A stretch of 34,887 nucleotides of DNA from an uncultured archaeon (GCA_902385155.1 CABMEP010000052.1:1-34887), one strand, 5' to 3'; positions 22,678 through 30,777 are shown, numbered from the stretch's first letter. The notes: generated from the sequence alone by a model not told the origin. Numbers and translations are program-made.

Positions 22678-25125
22678 TCAGAAGAGCGTATCCTGCTCAT
22701 GGGAGATGCCGGCTATCCATACGTTCGGATCGCCTTCGGCGACCGCGTTCAGGACATCGCGTACTTCCGCCGACCTTGATGGGAACGCGGACACCAGGAG
22801 ATCGCCGATCGTGCCGCTGGAGAGATCCCTGCTCCCGCCGTTCCTCTTGCCGAACATCCTGTCGAGATACCTCCCTTTCGCGACGAGCACCTCTTCGGAT
22901 AGCTCATCGGAGAGGAACAAACGCGCCGGGACGTCGCCCTCGTATCCGGAGGAATACTCCTTGCCCCGCTCGTCCCTGCCCGGAAGGCCGTTGGCGAGCT
23001 TGGCGTAGGCGTACGAGAGCTTTTCGCCCTTCTTGACCCCGTACTTCACCATCATCTTGCTCCTCTCCTGCTTGAACGACGCCGCGGAGAAGTTCTCGTT
23101 GTCCATCCTCGCCGTTGTGTCGAATACGAGCTTCTCCCTGGACATCGTGCCCTCCACGAGGCACTTCGTCGTCTCCCAGACATAGGAGAGCGCCTTCGCC
23201 TTGTGCTCGAACACCAGCTTTCCGAACTCCGGTATCATCTCCTGCTCCAGTACCGTCTTGTGGCCCTTCCTCCCGGTCGGGTCCCTCTCCTCCGACAGTA
23301 TGTTGCCGTCCGCCGTCCTGTAGAGCACCCTTCCCTGGGTCGCGCTGAGCACGTCGGCCCTCCCGAGGTCGACGCCGAGCCCCGATCCCGTGAGCTCGCG
23401 CAGCGCGTTCCCGTGCTTTGGCTTCGCGAACAGGAACCTGTCGGAGTGGTTTATCACGTCCAGGCCGTTGAGGCCGCGGACAACGAGGTCGACGGAGTCG
23501 CAGATGCTGTTCGTGACGGTCTGGAAATTGTTGGGCCGGTACCCACCCGCGTGATGGTATCCTTGGGAACCGATTCCGTACTTGAATCCAAAATACACGT
23601 CGCTCGGCATCTCGGCGTCCGTCACGTCGAAGGGGGAATGGATCGGGCCGAGATCAGCGACGCGGATCCTGCGCATGCGGCACAGGTCGTATATCATCTT
23701 CTCGATGTAGCCGTTGAGCGCCTCCGCGAAGAGCACGCGCGTCTTCGGGTCGGCGGACTCGTCCATGAACCCCTTGTACAGCGCGGCTCCGGCCTTGTTG
23801 AATGCGGCGTACCTGCCGAGCGCATGGATGAACGGTGTGAGATAGATCACGTGAGCGTTTCTGAAGAGGCCGCGCTTGGCGCCGACGCATCCGGGATCGA
23901 GCTTCTTCAGCATCACGTACTTGGACGCCTCGAGGTCGAATTCCCTGAACTCGTCGTCAATGCCTCCCTTCTCCACCGTCTTCATCTGCGTCATCTGCCT
24001 CTTGCTGTCGAGGTCCATCGCGATGTTCTTCCTGCCGGTGGTGCAGATGGTAGACGGGCTCGCTCCATAGAACATGGATGACCGGATCACATGCGGGAGT
24101 ATGAAGCTGCCGACTTCGTAAGCGTAGATGCTGTCCTTCAGGTTGTAGATGGCGATCTCGGTGATATCCGCAGGATCCTCCTCTTCCAGCATCTCGTCGA
24201 TCTGATCATATGAGAGGTCCTTCTTCACTTCCTTGCCGAGAAGGTAGCTGCCGACTGTCACGAGCTTGTTGTTGGGGGTCCAGCCCCAGTTGGCGGACCA
24301 CGATGCGGTGTCGATGACGCAGCGGCCCTCTATGCCGACGCGCTTGAAGAATCCGCAGTTCGCCTCGAGCCTCGGCGCGCCGCCGAGCACTCCGGGACAG
24401 AATCCGCCAGTCTCCTTCAGCTTGAGAAGATCATACGTCCCGACGTTGCTCCCGTACACGAACAACGGATCGTAATCCCGGAACAGCCCATTGAGCTTCG
24501 CGATCAGCCCTGCCTCGTCCGTGCAGGGGACGAGCTGCGCGGAAATCCCTGATCCCGCCAGCTTCGCCAACATGATGCCGGAATCTGCTTCGGGGGTGCT
24601 GATAACGTAATTACCGAAATTCGACTTGGTGACAAAGGAAGCCTGGTAAATTGTGCCCGCCCTAGCCCCTTTGCCGCGCCAGTCCCTGACTTCGAGGTCG
24701 AGGGCCGCCGCCTTCTCAACAAGCAGATCATCGATGCTGTCGCGCGGCAGGAAGATGACGTTGTCGCCGTCAAAACGAACGAATGAGAACGGCTCTGCTC
24801 TCCAGCGCAAGAGCTGGGTCGCACCGATCCTGCTCACCATGTACTTGTACGATCCGAGCTGCTCCTTCATCTCCTTGGGCCCCTTCGCCCAGATCGCCGC
24901 CTTCTTCTTGCCGCATTCCTTCAGCTCGAATGCGATGGATGGATGCCGCGCCCTGAGCTCGGCCAGCTTGGCCTCCGCGACCCTCTTGTCCATCCTGATA
25001 GACGGCATGATGTGCGGCAGTTTCACGGTCCTGGTGAATGACTTCCCGTTCTCGCGCAGGAAAAGGATGACGTCGTCGCCCCTCTGGACGTTGACCGGCC
25101 TCGCGCTCACTAGATACGGCGGCAT
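22678..25125 (-). CDS. Family B DNA polymerase homologue with disrupted polymerase site and retained exonuclease motifs
   Basis: About 815 residues from ATG 25125. It follows the family B layout: N-terminal domain, 3'-5' exonuclease, palm/fingers and thumb. The exonuclease motifs look intact: LDLEVRD (Asp143, Glu145), YGSNVGTYDLLKL (Asp232) and YNLKD (Tyr327, Asp331). The polymerase motifs do not. Motif A should be DxxSLYPS, but here it is FDLEASKYVML. Motif C should be YGDTDS, but here it is INHSDRF, losing the first Asp (His560) and keeping the second (Asp562). No clear KxxxNSxYG motif B is visible. Inactivated family B relatives are known in archaea (PolB2-type). It probably acts as an exonuclease or structural factor. 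The start is set by TATA element 25145-25154, which predicts a leaderless transcript; the TTG at 25140 is less likely. Confidence 0.8.
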   Translation of the reverse strand: MPPYLVSARPVNVQRGDDVILFLRENGKSFTRTVKLPHIMPSIRMDKRVAEAKLAELRARHPSIAFELKECGKKKAAIWAKGPKEMKEQLGSYKYMVSRIGATQLLRWRAEPFSFVRFDGDNVIFLPRDSIDDLLVEKAAALDLEVRDWRGKGARAGTIYQASFVTKSNFGNYVISTPEADSGIMLAKLAGSGISAQLVPCTDEAGLIAKLNGLFRDYDPLFVYGSNVGTYDLLKLKETGGFCPGVLGGAPRLEANCGFFKRVGIEGRCVIDTASWSANWGWTPNNKLVTVGSYLLGKEVKKDLSYDQIDEMLEEEDPADITEIAIYNLKDSIYAYEVGSFILPHVIRSSMFYGASPSTICTTGRKNIAMDLDSKRQMTQMKTVEKGGIDDEFREFDLEASKYVMLKKLDPGCVGAKRGLFRNAHVIYLTPFIHALGRYAAFNKAGAALYKGFMDESADPKTRVLFAEALNGYIEKMIYDLCRMRRIRVADLGPIHSPFDVTDAEMPSDVYFGFKYGIGSQGYHHAGGYRPNNFQTVTNSICDSVDLVVRGLNGLDVINHSDRFLFAKPKHGNALRELTGSGLGVDLGRADVLSATQGRVLYRTADGNILSEERDPTGRKGHKTVLEQEMIPEFGKLVFEHKAKALSYVWETTKCLVEGTMSREKLVFDTTARMDNENFSAASFKQERSKMMVKYGVKKGEKLSYAYAKLANGLPGRDERGKEYSSGYEGDVPARLFLSDELSEEVLVAKGRYLDRMFGKRNGGSRDLSSGTIGDLLVSAFPSRSAEVRDVLNAVAEGDPNVWIAGISHEQDTLF

Positions 25126-25144
25126 GACTAATTTGAACAAAACT

Positions 25145-25154
25145 CATTTATATC
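25145..25154. promoter_or_regulatory. Bidirectional TATA element between the pseudo-polymerase and Cas4-like nuclease genes
   Basis: CATTTATATC reads GATATAAATG on the other strand. It lies about 25 bases from the polymerase-like ATG (25125, minus) and about 34 bases from the nuclease ATG (25184, plus). It is the only TATA candidate in the 58-base gap, so both genes probably fire from it. Confidence 0.65.
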
Positions 25155-25183
25155 TCTGACGCCTTAACACATAGGCGAATCTG

Positions 25184-27457
25184 ATGTATGTGGAATCCGG
25201 ATCCGTATTGTCCGACCCTCTGAAGATCGAGAGGCTCTACAGGGTCCTGGGCGCTTTCCTGGACGGCGGGACGCATCACCCAATCAGATCGTACGACTCT
25301 ATCCTCCAATCCGCCAAGGCCAAGGCGGAAACCGGAGAAGGCATGGGCTCGCTCAGGAAGTACGTCCAGTACTCCGACATGCTCCTCGCGAGCCTGCCGA
25401 AGCTGAAGGGCAAGCGGATCGTATTCATCAACGGCGTCTCCACCGACAAGACGGAGAACGCCAAGCCGGGCAGGAGCGGGGTCGACCCGTTCTCTCCGTT
25501 CTACGGGCTTTCCGAGGACATCATCGGCATGTTCAGGTCCCTTCCGGACGACGTCAAGGGATACGTGAAGGACAATATCATATTCTGGCCGATCGGGCCG
25601 TTCGATTTCCCATTCACCGTGGAGGACGGCAGGGTCGTCCACTGCCTCAGGGACGAGGTGACCGCGCTGAACGACGAGATAGAGGGCGAGGGCAGGATCG
25701 GATTCGGGTCCCTGACCAAGGAGATGCGCCAGCCCGAAGGCACCTACCAGATAGGAAACTACCAGTTCAACGAGCGGCTGTTCGACATGGGCAGGCTGAA
25801 GAAATCGCTGGAGGACAATCCCTCGATGTACGTCATGGAGAGGCAGAGGTTCGAAGGCACGAAGCCGTTCCTCAGGCACCTGTCCAAGCACACCGCCCTC
25901 GGGAAGTGGCTCCTCGCCCAGAAGTACGCGAGCATCGCTAAGCGGCTCGGCCTGCAGAAAGTCACGACGTTCTTCACCAGGACATCGTACGCGCGCGAGG
26001 TGTTCGACATCGTCGCGAAGGAGACCGGGATCGGGCTCGACAACGTGCTGAGGAGCAAGAAGGAGATGACGTTCCTGAAGGAGCGCGACCCAACCTACAT
26101 CAACCAGCTGATGGGGCGGCTCCAGATCTGGGCGAACGATGCAGGCATTCCCCTCACGTCCGTCCGCGGGATACGGAAGCAGGAGAGCGCGGAGACTCGC
26201 GTCGCGGGAGGATGCGGCAGCTGCATCAGCTGCTCGAGGCATCCGCTGTTCAGGTGCGAATACGACGCGCACGCATGCTCCACTCTCCCGAGGCCCCGGA
26301 GATGCACCGCCGATTTCATAGACGAATTCATGATAGGCAACCGCGAGGCGAGGGAACTCTTCATCGCCCTGGAGAAGGACGCCAAGAGATACGCCTACGG
26401 GGTGCTGCCGATAGAGATGACTCTCCTGCTGCTGAACAGCAGGGACCATGAGGTGGTCGTCAGCCGCAGGGGAAGGGCGTCCCTCATGGAGGAGATCAGG
26501 GGCCGCATCATAGTGCCGTTCCCGATAAGGGATACGACAGCCGAAGGCTGCGAGCTGAGGGCCAGCGAGTTCGGGAGCGCCTGCCCGATCACGGGTGTAT
26601 TCTCAAGGATGGACAAGGACAGCTATCCCGCGAAGACGGACACCTCTTTCGCGGAGATCGGCACCGCGCTGCACTGGATGATCAACCAGCAGCCGCCGGA
26701 ATGGAAGACATTCCTCCACAACAAGCTGCTCACGAAGCTCGGCATACCCGCGATACCAAGGCAGGAGTATTGCGAGCGCTCCATGGTGTTCGACTGCGAC
26801 GGAGTGAAGGTCTCCGGGCATCCGGACGGCATCACCGCGGTGATACCGATGGACGCGCTGGCGGAATACGGCAGGTCGCTCGCCGTGCCCAGGGACAGCG
26901 ACATATTCGTCCAGGACATCAAGCGCGGGATGTACTCGGCGTACGAGAAGATCGGATACCGCAAGCAGCTGCTGTGCTATGCCCTCGGCATCAGGCAGAA
27001 TCAGCACATGACGTCGAGGAACCTCTATCTCAACCTGATAAAGACGCCGTTCGACTCCAGGCGGTTCCTGAGGCACGAGGAGACGCCGATCCCTGAACGG
27101 AGGGAGGAGGCGTACCGCAACCCGAGGTACTCCATCATCAAGGTGCCCGCGCAGTCGGAGGAAGTGGACCGGCTCGTCGCTGAGATAAAGGAGAGGGCCG
27201 AGGCGAAGAACAGGATACTCCACGACAACAGGGCCGCGAGGGAGGAGCTGATGCGCAGGCAGGCGACGGACGAGTGCGGCTGCGGGCTCAACCGCTTCCC
27301 GTGCTTCGACAAGCCGATATGCGACAGCATGTTCAGGGAGATGGGAGAGAAGAAACGCATGATCGACGTGATAAGGCAGTACGGCCCCTATCCGGCGCAT
27401 CCGCGCAGGTCGGAGCTTTTCGGCAAGGACCACGGCCAGATCAGGATCCCGCAGTGA
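25184..27457 (+). CDS. Cas4/RecB-like PD-(D/E)XK nuclease with C-terminal cysteine cluster and large novel N-terminal region
   Basis: A 757-residue protein. The C-terminal part has the RecB/Cas4 nuclease order: GTALHWM (His497), VSGHPDGI (Asp548), VQDIKRG (Asp578, Lys580) and YRKQLLCYALG (Gln595, Tyr599). Cys698, Cys700, Cys707 and Cys713 after the nuclease, plus Cys456 or Cys467 before it, match the split Cas4/AddB type of 4Fe-4S site. A second cluster (Cys344, 347, 350, 358, 365, 374) lies mid-protein and could bind zinc or another Fe-S centre. Residues 1-330 match nothing I know; no Walker A or helicase motif is visible, so this is not a normal AddB. It shares a promoter with the pseudo-polymerase. 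No Cas1, Cas2 or CRISPR array is nearby, so a DNA repair role is more likely. Confidence 0.75.
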   Translation: MYVESGSVLSDPLKIERLYRVLGAFLDGGTHHPIRSYDSILQSAKAKAETGEGMGSLRKYVQYSDMLLASLPKLKGKRIVFINGVSTDKTENAKPGRSGVDPFSPFYGLSEDIIGMFRSLPDDVKGYVKDNIIFWPIGPFDFPFTVEDGRVVHCLRDEVTALNDEIEGEGRIGFGSLTKEMRQPEGTYQIGNYQFNERLFDMGRLKKSLEDNPSMYVMERQRFEGTKPFLRHLSKHTALGKWLLAQKYASIAKRLGLQKVTTFFTRTSYAREVFDIVAKETGIGLDNVLRSKKEMTFLKERDPTYINQLMGRLQIWANDAGIPLTSVRGIRKQESAETRVAGGCGSCISCSRHPLFRCEYDAHACSTLPRPRRCTADFIDEFMIGNREARELFIALEKDAKRYAYGVLPIEMTLLLLNSRDHEVVVSRRGRASLMEEIRGRIIVPFPIRDTTAEGCELRASEFGSACPITGVFSRMDKDSYPAKTDTSFAEIGTALHWMINQQPPEWKTFLHNKLLTKLGIPAIPRQEYCERSMVFDCDGVKVSGHPDGITAVIPMDALAEYGRSLAVPRDSDIFVQDIKRGMYSAYEKIGYRKQLLCYALGIRQNQHMTSRNLYLNLIKTPFDSRRFLRHEETPIPERREEAYRNPRYSIIKVPAQSEEVDRLVAEIKERAEAKNRILHDNRAAREELMRRQATDECGCGLNRFPCFDKPICDSMFREMGEKKRMIDVIRQYGPYPAHPRRSELFGKDHGQIRIPQ

Positions 27458-27477
27458 GCGGCAGCGGCGTCCCGCAT

Positions 27478-27488
27478 AGTTTATAACC
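27478..27488 (+). promoter_or_regulatory. TATA box for tRNA-Leu
   Basis: AGTTTATAACC is centred about 45 bases before the mature tRNA and 20 bases after the nuclease stop. Confidence 0.5.
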
Positions 27489-27527
27489 ATTAGGTGAATA
27501 AACCGATAGCCAGCAGAAGCGACTCAT

Positions 27528-27613
27528 GCAGGGGTGGCGGAGCTTGGTCAATCGCGTAAGGCTCAGAACCTTATGCCTTAGTGGCTGCAAGGGTTCAAAT
27601 CCCTTCCCCTGCA
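27528..27613 (+). tRNA. tRNA-Leu(CAG)
   Basis: A class II tRNA with a long variable arm. Acceptor GCAGGGG/CCCCTGC, discriminator A. Anticodon stem TAAGG/CCTTA with loop CTCAGAA gives anticodon CAG at 27564-27566, reading CTG. The variable arm is GCC-TTAGT-GGC and the T arm AAGGG-TTCAAAT-CCCTT. No intron; CCA not encoded. Confidence 0.96.
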
Positions 27614-27693
27614 CTCCAGACCTTTTCCTCGGCAGAACGCGCGGGACCGATATGTTTATGTCCAGTCCCGCATGAATGAATCAAGGTGAACGC

Positions 27694-27921
27694 ATGACGC
27701 ACGCGCATTTTTCCATGAAAGAGGCTCTCGAGAAGAAGAGCAAGGAGCTCGAGGCGGCCGCGATCCAGCTGAAATGGAGGATAAAGGCCACGCCCCTCAG
27801 CGACGGCACGCTCAGGATCCACACCCCGCTGACCGAAATAGAGAAGATGTGCCAGCGGATAAGGGAGATGGCGGACAGGATAGACCATCTAGAGATGAAG
27901 CAGAAGATGTCTCCCCGCTGA
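27694..27921 (+). CDS. Small coiled-coil protein, unknown
   Basis: A 75-residue charged protein with an N-terminal helix (KEALEKKSKELEAAAIQLKW), a short strand-like middle (DGTLRIHTPL) and a C-terminal helix (EKMCQRIREMADRIDHLEMK). It looks like a small antiparallel coiled coil. No family recognised. I use ATG 27694 because AAGGTGAA lies 4 bases upstream and a TATA-like TATGTTTATG at 27651-27660 puts the transcript start just before it. ATG 27676 would precede that start. Confidence 0.6.
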   Translation: MTHAHFSMKEALEKKSKELEAAAIQLKWRIKATPLSDGTLRIHTPLTEIEKMCQRIREMADRIDHLEMKQKMSPR

Positions 27922-27952
27922 GAGGACAGAACGCGATGCCGGCGATGCGAGA

Positions 27953-28573
27953 TCAGCCCTGATTCTTGCGCTCATGGGAAGTGACTGACGCCAGCATCTC
28001 CGCCGTCATGGTCTGGACAGACGACTTGACTACCATCTCCACGCGCCTGGAGACGATCGCAGCCTGGATGTTGTCGTTCGGATTGAACCTCGCATTCAGC
28101 GAATGCCTGAACTCGTCCATGTCGAAGTTCTTGCCCGGGCAGCGCTTGTCGGTCTGCTGGTGCTCGTGGTGCCCGACCACGTCGGCCGGGGTGAGCTTGA
28201 ATCTGTACATCAGGTGGAGCACGAGGTTCTGGAGCGACTGCAGCTGCTTCTCCGTCGGCTTCGAGACGTTGAAGTTGCCGACGACCACGATCCCTATCGC
28301 GCCCTCGTTCGGTATCGCATGGGCGCCTTTCGAATCGAGTGGGCGCCCGAGCTCTATACTGCCGTCTGCGCTCTCCGCCCATTCCTTCCTGCCGTTGATC
28401 TCATGGTATCCCTTGACGCCGTTGCCTATCACGTAGTGGTAGGAGATCGCGTCGTAGCCCCTCGCAAGGCCCTTCAGGTGGAGCACCCTGGCGTTGGCTG
28501 CCACTGGGCCCTGGAAGCTCTCGGTGCTGTGGTGTATGACTATGCGTCGTACTGCGCCTATCGGCTCGAACAT
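27953..28573 (-). CDS. N-acetylmuramoyl-L-alanine amidase fold (PGRP/Amidase_2)
   Basis: A 206-residue protein with the zinc amidase/peptidoglycan-recognition fold. RIVIHHS gives the first zinc ligand (His14), VVGHHEHQ the second (His135) and RCPGKNFD the third (Cys145). AISYHYVIG with Tyr46 and GAIGIVVVGNF fit the family. All three metal ligands are present, so it could cleave the amide linking muramic acid to the peptide. Archaea lack murein, so the target would be bacterial cell wall or a related polymer; the protein could also be of viral origin. There is no signal peptide or membrane helix, so export would need another route. A charged helical tail of about 40 residues follows the domain. 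A TATA-like element about 22 bases upstream suggests a leaderless transcript. Confidence 0.85.
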   Translation of the reverse strand: MFEPIGAVRRIVIHHSTESFQGPVAANARVLHLKGLARGYDAISYHYVIGNGVKGYHEINGRKEWAESADGSIELGRPLDSKGAHAIPNEGAIGIVVVGNFNVSKPTEKQLQSLQNLVLHLMYRFKLTPADVVGHHEHQQTDKRCPGKNFDMDEFRHSLNARFNPNDNIQAAIVSRRVEMVVKSSVQTMTAEMLASVTSHERKNQG

Positions 28574-28590
28574 GGTTTGTCGCCTTTGCT

Positions 28591-28611
28591 ATAGAATATG
28601 TACAGAATATG
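28591..28611 (-). promoter_or_regulatory. Amidase promoter with paired direct repeats
   Basis: AGAATATG occurs at 28593-28600 and again at 28604-28611, a period of 11 bases or about one helical turn. The first copy overlaps the TATA-like element (TATTCTAT on the minus strand) of the amidase gene. Confidence 0.45.
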
Positions 28612-28633
28612 CCGCATGCCCAGAACGCTGCGG

Positions 28634-28651
28634 ACTGGACATACTGGACAT
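28634..28651. repeat. Tandem 9-bp repeat upstream of the amidase gene
   Basis: ACTGGACAT occurs twice head to tail. Together with the paired repeats at 28593-28611, it could form an operator region. It lies in the 195-base divergent gap before the arginine decarboxylase. Confidence 0.5.
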
Positions 28652-28738
28652 ATACCGGGCTCAAGCTTAAAAAAGGGTCGCATGGGGCTGTCGCACGCCG
28701 CCGGACCGGCGCCGCTCCGCCAATGCGGCCGGTGATAG

Positions 28739-28747
28739 ATTAAAAAG
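28739..28747 (+). promoter_or_regulatory. TATA box for the arginine decarboxylase operon
   Basis: ATTAAAAAG is centred about 26 bases before the ATG at 28769, so the transcript is probably leaderless. No Shine-Dalgarno site is visible. Confidence 0.55.
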
Positions 28748-28768
28748 AATATTTTTCAAGAGTCAGGC

Positions 28769-29320
28769 ATGCAATACGTTCCGAAAGAGCTGTTTTTCAC
28801 GAAAGGGGTGGGGCGCCACAAGGAGAAGCTGGCGTCGTTCGAGCTCGCGCTCCGCGACGCGGGGATAGAGAAGTGCAATCTCGTCTACGTCTCCAGCATA
28901 CTGCCACCGGGGTGCAGGATCGTCCCCAAGCAGGAAGGCCTGAAGGACCTCTCGGCGGGACAGATCACATTCTGCGTCATGGCGCGCTGCGAGACCGACG
29001 AGTCGAACAGGCTCGCGGTCGCGTCCATAGGATGCGCCGTCCCTGCCGACGACAACACGTACGGCTACCTCAGCGAGCACCACGGCCATGGCCAGACCGA
29101 TGAGAAGGCGGGCGACTACTCCGAGGACCTCGCGGCGAGCATGCTCGCGACCACGCTCGGAGTGGAATTCGACCCGGGCCAGAGCTGGGACGAAAGGGAG
29201 AAGATGTACAAGACATCGGGCAAGATCATCAGGACGCGCAACACCACCCAGTCCGCGGAAGGCAAGGACGGGATATGGACCACTGTGATCGCGGCCGCAG
29301 TGTTCACCAAGCTAGATTGA
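28769..29320 (+). CDS. pdaD: Pyruvoyl-dependent arginine decarboxylase
   Basis: A 183-residue proenzyme that cleaves itself and decarboxylates arginine to agmatine, the first step of archaeal polyamine synthesis. The self-cleavage site lies in [10 protein letters not shown], between Ser42 and Ser43, with Ser43 becoming the pyruvoyl group. The catalytic Glu is in SEHHGHG (Glu103). The C-terminal part has [13 protein letters not shown] and TTVIAAAVF as expected. Length and motif spacing are normal. The protease gene begins 14 bases after its stop, so they probably form an operon. Confidence 0.95.
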   Translation: MQYVPKELFFTKGVGRHKEKLASFELALRDAGIEKCNLVYVSSILPPGCRIVPKQEGLKDLSAGQITFCVMARCETDESNRLAVASIGCAVPADDNTYGYLSEHHGHGQTDEKAGDYSEDLAASMLATTLGVEFDPGQSWDEREKMYKTSGKIIRTRNTTQSAEGKDGIWTTVIAAAVFTKLD

Positions 29321-29334
29321 ACGGATGTGATATT

Positions 29335-30294
29335 ATGGCAATCCCGGCATCAGTGAAAGGCTTCCAGGACCAGATCGTGTCCGTGGTCGATAAGACCAAG
29401 CCCAGCGTCGTCAACATCAGCACCGTCCGCATCATGCAGGACCAGTTCCTCCATGTGCACCCCGTCCAGGGAGTCGGGACCGGCGTCATAGTGGACGAAG
29501 CGGGATACGTCGTCACAAATTTCCACGTCATAGCGGGAGCGAACCAGGTCACCGTGACGCTCAGCGACGGGAGGAAGCCGAAGGGCAAGATCATCGGCGC
29601 CGACCCCAGCAGCGACATAGCGCTCATCAAGATAGAGGCGGACGGGCTGAAGGCCGCGCCGATGGCGGACTCCGCCAGGCTGAAGGTGGGCCAGCTCGTC
29701 ATCGCGATAGGCAACCCGTTCGGCATCCTCCTGCCCGGGGCCGCCGCGACGACAGGCATCGTCAGCGCGCTGAACAGGACGATCAACGCGGAAGGGAGGA
29801 CGTACGAGAACCTGATACAGACCGACGCCGCGATCAACCCGGGCAACAGCGGAGGGCCCCTGCTCGACATCGAAGGCAGGGTGATAGGCATCAACTCCGC
29901 CATGATACCGTTCGCGCAGGGCATCGGGTTCGCGATCCCCATCGACCACGTCAAGGAGATAATCGACGACATAGCGAAATTCGGGCACGTGAGGCGCCTG
30001 TGGCTCGGTATCATCGCGATGCCGAACCGCAAGGAAGTGGCACAGTACTACAATCTCCCGACGGACAGGGGAGTGATCGCTGCGCGCATAGTGCTGGACG
30101 GGCCTGCGCACATCGCAGGGATAAGCCCGGGCGACATACTGCTCGAGGTCGGCGGCGTCAGGCTGAAGGAAGTCATAGACATCAAGAAGGCGCTGAAAGG
30201 CAAGAAGCCAGGCGACAAGGTGGAGGCGAGGATCGTCCACGCGGGAGAGACGATCTCGGTGGCCATCAGGCTGAAGGAGCAGCCTACGCAGTGA
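29335..30294 (+). CDS. HtrA/DegP-like trypsin-type serine protease with PDZ domain
   Basis: A 319-residue protease. The triad is complete: VTNFHVIAGA (His64), SSDIALIKI (Asp94) and NPGNSGGPLL (Ser172). One PDZ domain follows, about 225-315, with GVIAARIVLDGPAHIAGISP and GDILLEV. There is no signal peptide or membrane anchor, unlike many HtrA proteins, so it seems to be cytoplasmic. ATG 29335 is chosen because GGATGTGAT lies 3 bases upstream; a longer reading from 29275 would overlap the decarboxylase gene. It probably degrades or holds misfolded proteins. It sits between the decarboxylase and a small membrane protein in one operon. Confidence 0.92.
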   Translation: MAIPASVKGFQDQIVSVVDKTKPSVVNISTVRIMQDQFLHVHPVQGVGTGVIVDEAGYVVTNFHVIAGANQVTVTLSDGRKPKGKIIGADPSSDIALIKIEADGLKAAPMADSARLKVGQLVIAIGNPFGILLPGAAATTGIVSALNRTINAEGRTYENLIQTDAAINPGNSGGPLLDIEGRVIGINSAMIPFAQGIGFAIPIDHVKEIIDDIAKFGHVRRLWLGIIAMPNRKEVAQYYNLPTDRGVIAARIVLDGPAHIAGISPGDILLEVGGVRLKEVIDIKKALKGKKPGDKVEARIVHAGETISVAIRLKEQPTQ

Positions 30295-30316
30295 GAAAGG
30301 AAACGGGTGAACGAGC

Positions 30317-30658
30317 ATGGCGGATCTTGTCCAGGTGATGGCCATCGTGCTGGCGGGCATATCCGTAGGGGTCGCGGACGCCCTGATCAAGAAGACGGCG
30401 AAGGCCGGCGGGATAATCCCTGCGTTCTCCGACCCATGGATGGCCGCGGTGGTGCTGCTGTATCTCCTGCAGATAGCGTTCTTCGTATACGTCTTCATCA
30501 ACGACTGGAAGCTCGGCATAGTGGGGCTGATGCAGATGGTGTTCTACGCCATCACTGTCCTCCTGATCGGCGCGTTCTACTTCGGGGAGGCGCTCTCCCC
30601 GGTGCAGATAGCGGGGATCGTCGTCGCGCTCGCGGGCGTGGTGATGATGAACCTGTGA
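30317..30658 (+). CDS. Small four-helix membrane protein of the drug/metabolite transporter (EamA/SMR-like) type
   Basis: A 113-residue protein with about four membrane helices, and a conserved-looking end FYFGEALSPVQIAGIVVALA typical of DMT half-transporters. The residue corresponding to the essential SMR Glu14 seems to be absent (LAGISVGVAD), so it is not a standard EmrE-type pump. It would have to dimerise to make a transport path. GGGTGA lies 6 bases before the ATG, and it follows htrA by 22 bases. Operon position suggests a link to agmatine or polyamine movement, but that is inference. Confidence 0.75.
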   Translation: MADLVQVMAIVLAGISVGVADALIKKTAKAGGIIPAFSDPWMAAVVLLYLLQIAFFVYVFINDWKLGIVGLMQMVFYAITVLLIGAFYFGEALSPVQIAGIVVALAGVVMMNL

Positions 30659-30723
30659 CCGCGCGCCGCCATATTATTAGAATAGTATATTACACGAAGC
30701 GAGGTCCCGCGCGCCCAGCGCAC

Positions 30724-30733
30724 CTTTAAAATG
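30724..30733 (+). promoter_or_regulatory. TATA box for secF-secD
   Basis: CTTTAAAATG lies about 68 bases before the chosen secF start, which leaves a leader of about 40 bases containing a hairpin. Confidence 0.45.
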
Positions 30734-30759
30734 ATTATTGAAGATATCCTTGCATCTCT

Positions 30760-30777
30760 TCTCTGTTTTAGCAGAGA
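30760..30777 (+). other. Hairpin in the secF leader
   Basis: TCTCTG-TTTTAG-CAGAGA forms a 6-bp stem ending 18 bases before the GTG at 30796. It could affect translation or be a processing site. Confidence 0.45.

Noticed and set aside
25184-27457. CRISPR-associated Cas4 call
   Set aside because: No Cas1, Cas2 or repeat array is nearby and the protein is far longer than Cas4.
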